Assembly (NCBI RefSeq): GCF_035917335.1
Contig: NZ_CP109067.1
Coordinates: 746,501-810,500, forward strand
Direction: 5' to 3'
DNA: 64,000 nucleotides
DNA from: Micromonospora sp. NBC_01813
GTDB taxonomy: Bacteria; Actinomycetota; Actinomycetes; Mycobacteriales; Micromonosporaceae
The position numbers and the translations under genes are program-made. This document shows, one piece after another, positions 1-9,748 of this stretch. The first letter of the stretch is position 1. Every line of letters starts with the position of its first letter. Below the pieces are notes generated by a model. That model did not search any database. It was not told the DNA's origin and saw nothing but the letters and a program-made list of their open reading frames with translations.

Positions 1-218
1 CCCCACCAGATGTCGACCCGCGACCAGTCGATCGCGGCGCTGGCCGGCAACTCTCCGACCGCGCGCAGCACCGCCGCCGCGACCCGGCCGCCGGTCAGCA
101 CCACCGATGCTTCGCCCCGGTCGGCCTGGGCGTCGATCAGCCGTACGACGAGCCGGGACGCCACCGCGCTGGCCAGCACGGTGGCGTCCGGATGCACCAC
201 GAGACCGGAGCCGCTCAC
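1..218 (-). CDS. pgl: 6-phosphogluconolactonase (partial, N-terminal part)
   Basis: Hydrolyses 6-phosphogluconolactone in the oxidative pentose phosphate pathway. Only about the first 72 codons lie in the window; the rest runs off the left edge. The visible part reads VVHPDATVLA near the start, then a VLTGG motif and SRVDIWWG, the usual N-terminal signatures of the family (sugar-phosphate isomerase-like fold). The GTG start at 218 overlaps the opcA stop as GTGA, so it is translationally coupled to opcA as last visible gene of the tkt-tal-pgi-zwf-opcA-pgl operon. Confidence 0.9.
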   Translation of the reverse strand, partial: MSGSGLVVHPDATVLASAVASRLVVRLIDAQADRGEASVVLTGGRVAAAVLRAVGELPASAAIDWSRVDIWW

Positions 219-1222
219 GAACCGCTCCGGGCCGGCTCGGCGTCCGGTGCGGTCGTACCGGGGATCGCCGGGTCCTTCCAGATGTGCACCCGCTTGGCCG
301 GCCGGGCCGACAACTCCGGCAGCCCGGCGAGGGTGCCGAGCGCGTCGGAGTAGACCTGGTCGGCGTCGAGCCGGCGCAACTCCTCGGCGAGTTCCTCGCC
401 GAGCGGCCGGCGGACCAGCGGCATCTGCCGTTCCGGCTGCCCGGTCCGGGTGAACAGCGCGGTGCTGTCCTCCCGGACGATGCTGAGCCCGTCGCCGTTG
501 GCGCAGCGCAGCTCCACCGAGCGCATCCGTGGCGACGCCGTGGTCTCCTCCCAGCGTGGCGTGATGCCGAGCCGGGCGGCCAGCCAGCTGATCATCAGCG
601 CGGCGGTCGGGTCGGCCCGGGGCGCGGTCACCGTGGCGCCGGTGATCTGCGCATCGGTGGTGTCGAACGCCCCGGCCACCAGGGTGCGCCACGGGGTGAT
701 CCGGGTCCAGGCCAGGTCGGTGTCGCCGGAGGCGTAGTCGACGGCCCGTTGCAGCAGCGCCTGCACCGGGTTCGGGGCCTGCGCCGAGTCGGTGATCCGC
801 CGGTCGGCGACCACCCCGAGGTAGTCGTTGGCGATCTGCTCCGGCGGCTCGCCGTGCCACCAGGTGACCACCGGCACGTCCGGCACCAGCAGCGGCATCA
901 CCACCGACTCGGCGTGCAGCGCGAGCCGGCCGGAGGTCCGCATCACCACGGCCTCGCAGGGGCCGAGCCGGCCGCCGACGACCACTTCGGCGTCGAGCCG
1001 GCTACGTTTGCGGTCGATGTCGGCGCGGACCACGACGAGCAGCCGGCACGGGTGGGCGGCGGCGGCGATGGTGGCTGCCGCCTCCGCCTCGCGTACCCGC
1101 TTCTCGTCGACCACGACGATCAGCGTCAGCGCCATCCCGCTGGCCACCCCGCCGGCGCTGCGCCGCTCGGCGGCCAACGCCTTGACCACCTCGTTGCCGG
1201 TGGTGTCCCACAGGCTGATCAT
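215..1222 (-). CDS. opcA: OpcA, glucose-6-phosphate dehydrogenase assembly protein
   Basis: Actinobacterial and cyanobacterial activator/assembly factor for glucose-6-phosphate dehydrogenase; cytoplasmic, 335 aa, normal for actinobacteria. The ATG at 1222 (reads MISLWDTTG) overlaps the zwf stop in an ATGA, preceded by GGAGGA, which fixes the start although the same frame stays open far upstream. Typical OpcA stretches are visible, including a VPVVTWWHGEPP motif mid-protein and ITPWRTLVA after it. Position directly behind zwf and before pgl is the standard order. Recognised by sequence pattern and context; no catalytic activity is expected. Confidence 0.93.
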   Translation of the reverse strand: MISLWDTTGNEVVKALAAERRSAGGVASGMALTLIVVVDEKRVREAEAAATIAAAAHPCRLLVVVRADIDRKRSRLDAEVVVGGRLGPCEAVVMRTSGRLALHAESVVMPLLVPDVPVVTWWHGEPPEQIANDYLGVVADRRITDSAQAPNPVQALLQRAVDYASGDTDLAWTRITPWRTLVAGAFDTTDAQITGATVTAPRADPTAALMISWLAARLGITPRWEETTASPRMRSVELRCANGDGLSIVREDSTALFTRTGQPERQMPLVRRPLGEELAEELRRLDADQVYSDALGTLAGLPELSARPAKRVHIWKDPAIPGTTAPDAEPARSGS

Positions 1223-2733
1223 GCTCTCCTCCAGGATCGGCCCTCGCGGGCCAGCATCTCGTCGGCGGCCCGGGGCCCCCACTCGCCGGCCCGGTACTGC
1301 TCCGGCTTGGTGCCCTGCCAGGCCTGTTCGAGGGGGTCGATGACCCGCCAGCTCTGCTCCACCTCGTTGGCGTCCGGGAAGAGCGTGCGGTCGCCGATCA
1401 GCACGTCGAGCACCAACCGCTCGTACGCCTCCGGGCTTGCCTCGGTGAACGCCTCGCCGTACTGGAAGTCCATCGCGATGTCGCGGACCTCCATCGTGGT
1501 GCCCGGCACCTTGGCGCCGAACTTGAGCACCACGCCTTCGTCCGGCTGGACCCGGATGACCAGCTGGTTGCTGCTGAGCATCTCCACGTCGGTGCGGTTG
1601 AACGGCAGATGTGGTGCCGTCTTGAACATCACCGCGACCTCGGTCACCCGGCGGGGCAACCGCTTTCCCGCGCGCAAATAAAACGGCACCCCCGCCCACC
1701 TGCGGTTCTGGATCCCCAGCCGGATCGCCACGTACGTCTCGGTGGTCGAGTCGGCCGGCACGTTCGGCTCCTCCAGGTAGCCGCCGGCCCGCTGGCCGGC
1801 CACCCAGCCGCGTAGGTACTGCCCCCGGACAGTGCCGGCGGCCACGTCGGCGGGCAGACTGATCGCCCGCAGCACCTTCAGTTTCTCCGCCCGGATCTCC
1901 TCGGCGTCGAAACTGGTCGGCTCCTCCATGGTGACCAGGGCGAGCAGCTGCAGCAGGTGGTTCTGCACCACGTCCCGGGCGGCACCGGTGGCGTCGTAGA
2001 ACCCGGCCCGGCTGCCGATCCCGACGTCCTCGGCCATGGTGATCTGCACCGAGTCGACGTACTTGGAGTTCCACAACGGCTCGAACAGGTTGTTGGCGAA
2101 CCGCAACGCCATGATGTTCTGGACGGTCTCCTTGCCCAGATAGTGGTCGATGCGGAACACGTCGTCGCGGGTGAAGACGTCATCGACCAGGTCGTTGAGC
2201 GCCTTCGCCGACGGCAGGTCGTAGCCGAACGGCTTCTCCACCACCACCCGGCGCCAACCCCCGCACCGCTCGTTGTCGGCCATGCCGGTGCGCGCCAACT
2301 GCTTGAGCACCTGCGGGAACGCCGACGGCGGGATGGAGAAGTAGAACGCCGCGTTGCCGTGGATGCCGTGCGACTCGCGCAGCCCGTCCAGGCAGGCCGA
2401 CAACTTGTCGAACGCCGCGTCGTCGTCGAACGAGCCGCCGACGAACTTGATGTTGCCAGCCAGCCGGGCCCAGACCTCCTCGCGCCACGGGGTACGCGCG
2501 TACTCCTTGGCGGAGTCGTGCGCCAGCGACTCGAAGTCGCCGTCGGTCCAGTCCCGCCGGGCGAAGCCGAGCACCACGAAACCGGGTGGCAGCAGCCCCC
2601 GGTTGGCCAGGTCGTAGATGCCGGGTAGCAGTTTCTTTCGGGCCAGATCACCGGTGACACCGAAAATCACCAGAGCACAGGGCTCCGGGATGCGCGGCAG
2701 CCGCCGGTCCTGCGGGTCGCGCAGGGGGTTCAC
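1219..2733 (-). CDS. zwf: Glucose-6-phosphate dehydrogenase
   Basis: Oxidises glucose 6-phosphate to 6-phosphogluconolactone with NADP(+), the entry to the oxidative pentose phosphate pathway. It is 504 aa, full length. The N-terminal dinucleotide-binding motif GVTGDLARKKL lies at residues ~25-35 and the substrate-binding/active-site motif RIDHYLGKE at ~200, followed by FANNLFEPLW. It starts 37 bp after pgi and overlaps opcA by 4 bp, so it belongs to the same transcript. Mycobacterial and Streptomyces genomes carry the same cluster (established knowledge). Confidence 0.97.
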   Translation of the reverse strand: MNPLRDPQDRRLPRIPEPCALVIFGVTGDLARKKLLPGIYDLANRGLLPPGFVVLGFARRDWTDGDFESLAHDSAKEYARTPWREEVWARLAGNIKFVGGSFDDDAAFDKLSACLDGLRESHGIHGNAAFYFSIPPSAFPQVLKQLARTGMADNERCGGWRRVVVEKPFGYDLPSAKALNDLVDDVFTRDDVFRIDHYLGKETVQNIMALRFANNLFEPLWNSKYVDSVQITMAEDVGIGSRAGFYDATGAARDVVQNHLLQLLALVTMEEPTSFDAEEIRAEKLKVLRAISLPADVAAGTVRGQYLRGWVAGQRAGGYLEEPNVPADSTTETYVAIRLGIQNRRWAGVPFYLRAGKRLPRRVTEVAVMFKTAPHLPFNRTDVEMLSSNQLVIRVQPDEGVVLKFGAKVPGTTMEVRDIAMDFQYGEAFTEASPEAYERLVLDVLIGDRTLFPDANEVEQSWRVIDPLEQAWQGTKPEQYRAGEWGPRAADEMLAREGRSWRRA

Positions 2734-2769
2734 GTCGCCTCCTCAGTCCGTTTCTCTCCGGACCAATTG

Positions 2770-4419
2770 TCAGCTGGGCAGGTTTCGGATCGTGTCCAGG
2801 AGTTGGGCGACACCGGCGGTCCGATCGGTCAGGTGCAGCCGCAGCAGCGGCCGACCCCGCCCGGCGAGGGCCTCGCGGTCACCGGCGGCCTGCGCCGCCT
2901 GCAGCTCACCGAAGCTGTACGGACGTCCCGGCACCGGCAGATCCTCGGCGACGGCACCGGTGATCTGCAGGAAGGCGCCGACCTGCGGGCCGCCCTTGTG
3001 GTACTGGCCGGTGGAGTGCAGGAACCTTGGTCCCCAACCGAAGGTCACCGGCCGTCCGGCGGCCGCCGCCAGCAACGGGCGTACCCCGGCCGCGTCGGCG
3101 TCACCGAACCGGTCCAGGTAGGCCATCACCGCCAGGTAGCCGTCGGTGCCGACCCCGTCGATCAACCAGCGCAACGCGCCGGGCAGCTCGCCCGGCAGAT
3201 CAGCCGGTCCGTACACCTCGATCGCCCCGTCGACGTACGCCGGCGCCTCCGACGGCGGCCCGGCCGACAGGATCCGGTTGGTGTTCTCCTTGGACTCGGT
3301 GACGTTCGGCTGGTTGAACGGGTCGATGCCGAGCACCCGGCCGGCGATCGCGGTGGCGTACTCCCAGACCAGGAACTGCGCGCCGAGCGGGCCGTTGACC
3401 GCCAGATCGGGCCGCACCCCACCACCGGGCACGCCGCCCGGCTGGCCGGCGCCGCCGTAGGTCACGGTGAGCACGTCGGAACCGGACGCGCCGGGGGAGT
3501 CCGGTGCCTCCACGACCACCGGCAGGATGCCGATGCGGTCCTTACCGGTGGACTCGGCGACCAACTGCTCGATCCAGTCGCCGAGCCCTTCGATGCCGCT
3601 GCCGTCGGAGACCAGCGCCACCTTGTCGCGTCCGGCGGTGGCCGCCGCGCCGAGGGCGGCACCGAGCGCCAGCCCCGGGTTGTCCCGGTCCCCACCCAGC
3701 GCGGCCGACAACGCCTCGGCCTGGTCGAGCAGCTCGACCACGTCGACACCGGCGAGCGCCGACGGGACCAGCCCGAACGCGGTCAGCGCCGAGTACCGCC
3801 CGCCGACCTCCGGGTCGGCGAGCACCACGAAGGCACCCATCTCCTCGGCGGTGGTGGCCAGCGGCGAGCCGGGGTCGGTGACGATCACGAACCGGCGTCC
3901 GGCCTCCGCCTCGCTCAGCCCGGCGTCGAGGAAGGCCTGCCAGTACGCCCGGCGGTGGCTGTCGGTCTCCACCGTGCCGCCGGACTTACTGGCGACCACC
4001 ACGACGGTGCGGTCCAGCCGGTCGCCCAGCGCCGCCCGCACCTGGTGCGGGTCGGTGGTGTCCAGCACGGTGACCGGCTTGCCGAGGGTACGGGAGATGA
4101 CCTCGGGGGCCAGCGACGAGCCACCCATGCCGGCCAGCACCACGTGGTCCAGGTCGCCCAGCTCGGCCTGCAGCTCGGCGAGCTGGGGCAGCAGGTCCCG
4201 GCTGCGCGTGAAGACGTCCAGCCAGCCCAGCCGGATCTTCGCCTCGGCCTCGGCGTCCGGACCCCACAGGGTGGGGTCCTTCCCGGCCAGTGCCCCGGGC
4301 ACCCCGTCGGCGACCAGCGCGGCCCGGGTGGACGACGCGGCCGAGGCGTCGACCGCCTCGGCGCCGTAGACGCTCAGCCCGGCGGCGGCCTCCACACCGC
4401 CGTCGAAGAAGTCGCTCAT
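2770..4419 (-). CDS. pgi: Glucose-6-phosphate isomerase
   Basis: Interconverts glucose 6-phosphate and fructose 6-phosphate, linking glycolysis to the pentose phosphate genes around it. It is 549 aa. The SIS-domain features are visible: [11 protein letters not shown] near residue 98, [10 protein letters not shown] near 145, and a signature-like [13 protein letters not shown] near 200. This is the shorter, divergent PGI type that in actinobacteria and cyanobacteria sits behind transaldolase and is sometimes fused to it. Here it is separate, but its ATG overlaps the tal stop by 4 bp (ATGA), so the two are translationally coupled. Confidence 0.93.
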   Translation of the reverse strand: MSDFFDGGVEAAAGLSVYGAEAVDASAASSTRAALVADGVPGALAGKDPTLWGPDAEAEAKIRLGWLDVFTRSRDLLPQLAELQAELGDLDHVVLAGMGGSSLAPEVISRTLGKPVTVLDTTDPHQVRAALGDRLDRTVVVVASKSGGTVETDSHRRAYWQAFLDAGLSEAEAGRRFVIVTDPGSPLATTAEEMGAFVVLADPEVGGRYSALTAFGLVPSALAGVDVVELLDQAEALSAALGGDRDNPGLALGAALGAAATAGRDKVALVSDGSGIEGLGDWIEQLVAESTGKDRIGILPVVVEAPDSPGASGSDVLTVTYGGAGQPGGVPGGGVRPDLAVNGPLGAQFLVWEYATAIAGRVLGIDPFNQPNVTESKENTNRILSAGPPSEAPAYVDGAIEVYGPADLPGELPGALRWLIDGVGTDGYLAVMAYLDRFGDADAAGVRPLLAAAAGRPVTFGWGPRFLHSTGQYHKGGPQVGAFLQITGAVAEDLPVPGRPYSFGELQAAQAAGDREALAGRGRPLLRLHLTDRTAGVAQLLDTIRNLPS

Positions 4420-5594
4420 GCGTTACCTCCGGCCTGCTTCGCGGCGGCGGCGTTGTCCTTGGCCGCCTCGTTCGGCTCGTCGGCGCCGGCGGCGGCCGCG
4501 TCCAGCGACGACCGGACCCCGTCGAGCAGCTCCTGCCAGCTCGCCTCGAACTTCTGCACGCCCTCGGACTCGAGGGTCTTGACCACGTCGTCGAGGTCGA
4601 TGCCCACCTCGACGAGGTCGGCGAGCACCTGCCGGGCGGCCGGGTAGGCGCCGGTGACCGTGTCGCCGCGGGTCTCGCCATGGTCGGCGTACGCGTGCAC
4701 CACCGACTCCGGCATCGTGTTGACGGTGCCGGGGGCGATCAGCTCCTCGACGTAGAGAACGTCCCGGTAGGCCGGGTTCTTCGTGGAGGTGGAGGCCCAC
4801 AGCGGGCGCTGCGGGTGGGCGCCGGCGTCGGCCAGGGCCTGCCAGCGGGCCGAGGAGAAGATCTCGGCGTACCGCTCGTACGCCAGCTGGGCGTTGGCCA
4901 CGGCGGCCTTGCCCTTGAGCGCCTTTGCCTGCTCGCTGCCGATCTTGTCGAGCCGCTTGTCGACCTCGGAGTCCACCCGCGAGATGAAGAACGACGCGAC
5001 CGACCCGATGCTGGTCAGGTCGTGCCCGTTGGCCTTGGCCTGCTCCAGCCCGTCGAGGAACGCCTCCATCACCGCGACGTAGCGGTCCAGCGAGAAGATC
5101 AGCGTGACGTTGACGCTGATCCCCTCGGCCAGGGTGGCGGTGATCGCCGGCAGACCGGCCTCGGTCGCCGGGATCTTGATGTACAGGTTGGGGCGGTCGA
5201 CCAGCCACCACAGGGCCTTGGCCTCGGCGACGGTCTCCGCGGTGCGGTACGCCAGCCGGGGGTCGACCTCGATCGACACCCGGCCGTCGATGCCGGCGCT
5301 GGTCTCGTACGCCGGGCGCATCACGTCGCAGCCCCACCGCACGTCGTACGTGGTGAGCATGCGGACCGCCTCGTCGACGCTGACGCCCCGGGCGGCGAGG
5401 TCACGCAGCTGCCAGTTGTACTCGTCGGCGTCGGCCAGCGCGGCGGCGAAGATGGTCGGGTTGGTGGTGACGCCGGCGACGTGCTTCTCCCGGCGCAGCT
5501 GGTCCAGGTTGCCGGTGCTGAGCCGTTGCCGGGACAGGTCGTCGAGCCAGACCGCCACGCCTGCGGCGGTGAGTTCACCCAATCGGTCCGTCAT
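4416..5594 (-). CDS. tal: Transaldolase
   Basis: Transfers a dihydroxyacetone unit between sugar phosphates in the non-oxidative pentose phosphate pathway. It is 392 aa, the long actinobacterial type. Seen: [13 protein letters not shown] near residue 40, the Schiff-base lysine in [11 protein letters not shown] near 135, and [10 protein letters not shown] near 160. The C-terminal tail is Ala-rich low complexity. It follows tkt after 11 bp and overlaps pgi by 4 bp. The ATG at 5594 is preceded by GAGGCTCC, a reasonable ribosome-binding site. Confidence 0.95.
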   Translation of the reverse strand: MTDRLGELTAAGVAVWLDDLSRQRLSTGNLDQLRREKHVAGVTTNPTIFAAALADADEYNWQLRDLAARGVSVDEAVRMLTTYDVRWGCDVMRPAYETSAGIDGRVSIEVDPRLAYRTAETVAEAKALWWLVDRPNLYIKIPATEAGLPAITATLAEGISVNVTLIFSLDRYVAVMEAFLDGLEQAKANGHDLTSIGSVASFFISRVDSEVDKRLDKIGSEQAKALKGKAAVANAQLAYERYAEIFSSARWQALADAGAHPQRPLWASTSTKNPAYRDVLYVEELIAPGTVNTMPESVVHAYADHGETRGDTVTGAYPAARQVLADLVEVGIDLDDVVKTLESEGVQKFEASWQELLDGVRSSLDAAAAGADEPNEAAKDNAAAAKQAGGNA

Positions 5595-5605
5595 CTGGAG
5601 CCTCC

Positions 5606-7741
5606 TCAGTTTCCGGTGGTGGTGCCGGTGATGGCGCCGACCCGGGTCAGCGACGCGTGTGCGGCCGCGACCACGGCGTCGGCGGTGAAGCCGAACTGCT
5701 CGAACAGCACCTGGTACGGAGCACTGGCCCCGTAGTGTTCAATGCTGACCGATTCGCCACAGTCGCCGACCAGCCCGCGCCAGGACATGCCGATCCCGGC
5801 CTCGACGCTGACCCGCGCCTTGACCCCGCGTGGCAGCACCGATTCGCGGTACGCCTCGTCCTGCTCGGCGAACCACTCCTGGCAGGGCATCGACACGACG
5901 CGGGTGGGGGTCCCCTCCGCTTCGAGCCGCTCGCGGGCGGTGAGCAGCAGCTGCACCTCCGAGCCGCTGCCCATCAGGATCACCGCCGGCTGGGCGTTGC
6001 CGGCCTCGGCGAGGACGTAGCCGCCCTTGCGGACCCCTTCGGCGGACGCGTACGTGTCGCGGTCGATGGTCGGCACCGCCTGGCGGGTCAGCGCGAGCGC
6101 GGTCGGCCGGTCGGTGTGCTCCAGGGCGACCCGCCACGCCCAGGCGGTCTCGTTGGCGTCGGCCGGGCGCACGACGTCCAGCCCGGGGATGGCGCGCAGC
6201 GCGGACAGATGCTCGATCGGCTGGTGGGTGGGGCCGTCCTCGCCGAGACCGATCGAGTCGTGCGTCCAGACGTAGACGACCGGCAACTTCATCAAGGCGG
6301 CCAGCCGCACGGCCGGGCGCATGTAGTCGCTGAACACCAGGAAGGTGCCGCCGTACGGGCGGGTGCCGCCGTGCAGCGCGATGCCGTTGAGGATCGCCCC
6401 CATGGCGTGCTCGCGGATGCCGAAGTGCAGGGTGCGGCCGAACTCGTGCCCGGGGAACGACTTGGTGGCGTACTCGGCCGGGACGAACGACGGCTCGCCC
6501 TTCATCGTGGTGTTGTTGCTCTCGGCCAGGTCGGCCGAGCCGCCCCACAGTTCCGGCAGTTCGGCGGCGAGCGCGCTGAGGACGTTGCCGGAGGCGGCCC
6601 GGGTGGCGACCCCCTTCGGGTCCGCCGGCCAGCTCGGCAACGCGTCGGTCCAGCCGTCCGGCAGGGTACGGGTGGCGAGCCGGTCGTGCAGGGCCTTGCG
6701 CTCGGGGTTGGCCTGCGCCCAGGCGTCGTACTTCTCGGTCCACGCCGTGTGTGCCTGCCGGCCCCGGTCGAGCACCTCCCGGATGTGGGTGAGCACCTTG
6801 TCGTCGACGGCGAAGTGCTGGCCGGGGTCGAAGCCGAGGATCTCCTTGGTGGCGGCGACCTCGTCGGCACCGAGCGCCGAACCGTGGATCTTGCCGGTGT
6901 TCTGCTTCTTCGGCGCCGGCCAGCCGATGATGGTGCGCAGCGCGATGAACGACGGGCGGTCGGTCTCGGCCCGGGCGGCGGTCAGCGCGGCGTACAGCGC
7001 CTCGACGTCCTCGTGGTACTCGCCGTCACCGGCGGCGCCGGCCCGCCAGTCGACGGTCTGCACGTGCCAGCCGTACGCGGCGTACCGGGCGGCGACGTCC
7101 TCGCTGAGCGCGATCCGGGTGTCGTCCTCGATGGAGATCTGGTTGTCGTCGTAGACGACGGTCAGGTTGCCGAGCTTCTGGTGGCCGGCGAGGGCGCTCG
7201 CCTCGTGGGTGATGCCCTCTTCGATGTCACCGTCGGAGGCGATCACCCACACGTTGTGATCGAAGATCGACTCACCGGCGGGGGCGTCCGGGTCGAGCAG
7301 GCCGCGTTCACGGCGGGCGGCCATCGCCATACCGACGCCGTTGGCCAGGCCCTGGCCGAGCGGGCCGGTGGTGGTCTCGACGCCACGGGTGTGGCCGTGC
7401 TCCGGGTGTCCGGGGGTCAGCGAGCCCCACTGCCGCAACGACTTGAGGTCTTCCAGGGCCAGCCCGTAACCGGAGAAGTAGAGCTGGACGTACAGCGTCA
7501 GGCTGGAGTGACCGGCGGAGAGCACGAAGCGGTCCCGGCCGGCCCAGTCCGGGTCGCTCGGGTCGTGCCGCATCACCCGGTTGAACAGCAGGTACGCCGC
7601 AGGGGCGAGGCTCATCGCGGTGCCGGGGTGGCCGTTGCCGGATTTCTCCACGGCGTCGGCGGCCAGCACACGTGCGGTGTCGACCGCGCGGCGGTCGAGG
7701 TCGGACCAGTTCAGGGGGGCATCGGTTGGTGTCGCAGCCAC
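5606..7741 (-). CDS. tkt: Transketolase
   Basis: Thiamine-diphosphate enzyme moving two-carbon ketol units in the pentose phosphate pathway; 711 aa, full length. The thiamine-diphosphate/Mg motif is [14 protein letters not shown] followed by the YDDN of the metal site (~residues 165-200). The pyrimidine domain holds [13 protein letters not shown] and [16 protein letters not shown] (~460-500), the classic transketolase signature. It is the first gene of the six-gene minus-strand operon and diverges from ctaB across a 317-bp gap, which should hold the operon promoter. Confidence 0.96.
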   Translation of the reverse strand: MAATPTDAPLNWSDLDRRAVDTARVLAADAVEKSGNGHPGTAMSLAPAAYLLFNRVMRHDPSDPDWAGRDRFVLSAGHSSLTLYVQLYFSGYGLALEDLKSLRQWGSLTPGHPEHGHTRGVETTTGPLGQGLANGVGMAMAARRERGLLDPDAPAGESIFDHNVWVIASDGDIEEGITHEASALAGHQKLGNLTVVYDDNQISIEDDTRIALSEDVAARYAAYGWHVQTVDWRAGAAGDGEYHEDVEALYAALTAARAETDRPSFIALRTIIGWPAPKKQNTGKIHGSALGADEVAATKEILGFDPGQHFAVDDKVLTHIREVLDRGRQAHTAWTEKYDAWAQANPERKALHDRLATRTLPDGWTDALPSWPADPKGVATRAASGNVLSALAAELPELWGGSADLAESNNTTMKGEPSFVPAEYATKSFPGHEFGRTLHFGIREHAMGAILNGIALHGGTRPYGGTFLVFSDYMRPAVRLAALMKLPVVYVWTHDSIGLGEDGPTHQPIEHLSALRAIPGLDVVRPADANETAWAWRVALEHTDRPTALALTRQAVPTIDRDTYASAEGVRKGGYVLAEAGNAQPAVILMGSGSEVQLLLTARERLEAEGTPTRVVSMPCQEWFAEQDEAYRESVLPRGVKARVSVEAGIGMSWRGLVGDCGESVSIEHYGASAPYQVLFEQFGFTADAVVAAAHASLTRVGAITGTTTGN

Positions 7742-8058
7742 GGTGGGTGTTCTCCTCGTCCAAGCGGGCAGGTAGCGGAACCCTCGTCACGACCCTATCG
7801 AGCAGGGTTGAACATCCGCCCGCCGATCTCGACAACCGGATGGTCACCGAGGGTCGTCGGTCGCCGTCGTCACCGGCGACCGACTGCCGGGGGATACGTA
7901 TCGTGCCCGGTAGAACGGCTGCCCGATGTGATGACCGGCACCGGTCAAGGGGCGGCCGGGCAGGCAAAATACCTGCGCGTACGCTGTCGGGGGTGCGCCG
8001 GCCGGTTGGTCGCCGCCAGTTGGAACGCCACCCCCGCCGACGCCGGAAGGTGCAATCC
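7742..8058. promoter_or_regulatory. tkt/ctaB divergent intergenic region
   Basis: This 317-bp gap between divergent tkt and ctaB should carry both promoters. On the plus strand a TACGCT hexamer (7980-7985) fits a -10 box and would start RNA near 7992, about 65 nt before the chosen ctaB start. An in-frame GTG at 7993 is an alternative leaderless start that would add 22 Arg-rich residues. No strong inverted repeat or RNA structure was recognised. Confidence 0.35.
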
Positions 8059-9045
8059 GTGAGCATGGTCACCGAGCGCCCCAGCTACGACCGGGCGCGG
8101 GTCACGTCCGCCACCGCCGAGCCGGACGCCGCGTCCGGGCAGCCGGTGGCCGGAACGGCCGAGGTGACCGCACCCGACCTGCTGGCGGTGGTCCGGGCGT
8201 ACGTGTCGCTGACCAAGCCGCGGATCGTCGAGTTGCTGCTGATCACGACCGTGCCGACGATGATGATCGCCGCCGGTGGTCTGCCGCCGCTCGGGCTGGT
8301 CGCGGTGGTGCTGGTCGGCGGATCCCTGGCCGCTGGCGCGGCGAACGCGCTGAACTGCTACATCGACCGTGACATCGACCAGTTGATGCGTCGGACGAAG
8401 CGTCGTCCGTTGCCGGCGCACGTGGTGACGCCCCGGCACGCGCTGGTCTTCGGCCTGGTGCTCGCCGTGGTCTCGGTGACGTTGATGGCGGTCTTCACCA
8501 ACTGGCTCGCGGCGGGTCTGACGTTGGCGGCCATCGTCTACTACGACCTGGTGTACACGTTGTGGCTCAAGCGCACGACCCCGCAGAACACCTTCTGGGG
8601 TGGCGCGTGTGGGGCTGCGCCGGTGCTGATCGGCTGGGCGGCGGTCACCGGGGGGCTGTCACCGGTGGCCTGGGGCCTGTTCGCGGTGGTGTTCTTCTGG
8701 CAGTTGCCGCACTTCTACGCCCTGGCCATCAAGTACAAGCAGGACTACGCGCGGGCCGGCATCCCGATGTTGCCGGTGGTCGCCTCGGCCCGCCGGGTCA
8801 ACATCGAGATCGTTCTGTTCACCTGGTTGACGGTGGCGTCGTCGGTGGTGGTCTGGCCGCTAGGCATGTCGTTGATCTACGCGGTGCCCGCGGTGGTCGT
8901 CGGTGCGGTCTTCCTGCTGGAGGCGCATCGTCTGCAGCGGCGCTCTGCCCGTGGCGACGCGGTGCGGCCGATGCGGCTGTTCCACTGGTCCAACACCTAC
9001 CTCACGGTCGTGTTCGTCGCCGTGGCGCTGGACGCGCTGGTCTGA
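8059..9045 (+). CDS. ctaB: Protoheme IX farnesyltransferase (heme o synthase)
   Basis: Membrane prenyltransferase that adds the farnesyl chain to heme b, making heme o for terminal oxidase assembly. It is 328 aa from GTG 8059, with GGAAGG 8 nt upstream; an ATG two codons later and a GTG at 7993 are alternatives. It shows the UbiA-family pattern [15 protein letters not shown] with the Asp-rich motif at ~100-115, a second Asp region [11 protein letters not shown] at ~225, and about nine hydrophobic segments. ctaA, the next enzyme of heme a synthesis, lies 2.4 kb downstream on the other strand. Confidence 0.95.
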   Translation: MSMVTERPSYDRARVTSATAEPDAASGQPVAGTAEVTAPDLLAVVRAYVSLTKPRIVELLLITTVPTMMIAAGGLPPLGLVAVVLVGGSLAAGAANALNCYIDRDIDQLMRRTKRRPLPAHVVTPRHALVFGLVLAVVSVTLMAVFTNWLAAGLTLAAIVYYDLVYTLWLKRTTPQNTFWGGACGAAPVLIGWAAVTGGLSPVAWGLFAVVFFWQLPHFYALAIKYKQDYARAGIPMLPVVASARRVNIEIVLFTWLTVASSVVVWPLGMSLIYAVPAVVVGAVFLLEAHRLQRRSARGDAVRPMRLFHWSNTYLTVVFVAVALDALV

Positions 9046-9251
9046 GCCGGACCGACCCGGGGAAAACTCCGGTCGGACCCGCGGTGAACTCCGGATGGCT
9101 GTTTGCCGCTTTTAGTGGTGATTGCCGCAGCAACTTTGTCCAATTTTGATGGGTCACATCACCATCGGGGGTCGTTGGGCGATCTTAAACCTGCGGGTAA
9201 TTGGAGTCACAAAAAGCCGACATCCGATCGGCGAAAGGTCTTCGCTCTGCT

Positions 9252-9257
9252 TACGCT
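9252..9257 (+). promoter_or_regulatory. -10 box of a leaderless promoter
   Basis: TACGCT followed by 6 nt and then the ATG at 9264. This fits the actinobacterial TANNNT box with the transcript starting on the start codon itself; no Shine-Dalgarno sequence precedes the ATG. No clear -35 box was found. Confidence 0.4.
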
Positions 9258-9263
9258 TCGGCC

Positions 9264-9596
9264 ATGGCAGATGGTTCCGATACGACGCTGGCGACCGAAT
9301 CCGTTCCCACGGAGGCACCCTCCGGGCTGGTCGCTGGCATCCGGTCCTTCGCCGCTGACCACGGCGGCGCGAAGGCGGTCATCGAGTACGTCGGCAAGCG
9401 TGGCGCACGGATCGTCCTGTTGGGTGAGGACGGGGAGTGGGGCGACCAGTTCGCCGACGGCACCGATGTGGCGCGTAGCGCCTGCGACAAGGCGGGAGTC
9501 GAGGTGGAGAACGAATGGGAGCGGGAGTTGATGGATCAGATGCGGCCCAGCAACGACCTGTGGCGGTCGATGTCGCGACGTAGCCTCTCCCGCTGA
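9264..9596 (+). CDS. Small conserved hypothetical protein
   Basis: 110 aa, not recognised. It is acidic in the middle and basic at the C-terminus (SRRSLSR), with no signal peptide or membrane segment. A central stretch GGAKAVIEYVGKRGARIVLL followed by GEDGEWGDQFADG looks like a compact alpha/beta fold. The ATG at 9264 was chosen because a TACGCT -10 hexamer lies 6 nt upstream, suggesting a leaderless transcript; an in-frame ATG at 9201 would add 21 unconvincing residues. It stands alone between ctaB and a convergent permease gene, with its own promoter and a shared terminator. Confidence 0.7.
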   Translation: MADGSDTTLATESVPTEAPSGLVAGIRSFAADHGGAKAVIEYVGKRGARIVLLGEDGEWGDQFADGTDVARSACDKAGVEVENEWERELMDQMRPSNDLWRSMSRRSLSR

Positions 9597-9694
9597 CCCG
9601 TCGCGTGGCCGGCAGCGGCCTCGCACCCCGTACAACGAACGACGACCAGTTGCGTGACTGGAGCACCCAGGTCCGGGACTGGAGAAACCGAGCT

Positions 9695-9727
9695 GCGCGA
9701 CCCGGGCGATCATCGCCCGGGTCGCGC
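9695..9727. terminator. Bidirectional hairpin terminator
   Basis: A perfect 16-bp inverted repeat (arms 9695-9710 and 9712-9727, GCGCGACCCGGGCGAT and its complement) lies between the convergent ends of the gene at 9264-9596 and the permease at 9749-11257. There is no T-run, as is common in high-GC actinobacteria. It can act in both directions. Confidence 0.7.
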
Positions 9728-9748
9728 TCGTCTGCCCGGCGGCCGGCT

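Noticed and set aside
2767-4647. 626-codon open frame antisense to pgi/tal
   Set aside because: Shadow of pgi and tal; Arg/Gly/His-rich with no family features.
7993-8058. N-terminal extension of CtaB from GTG 7993
   Set aside because: It would be leaderless and add 22 Arg-rich residues; GTG 8059 has a good ribosome-binding site and family-like length. Not fully excluded.
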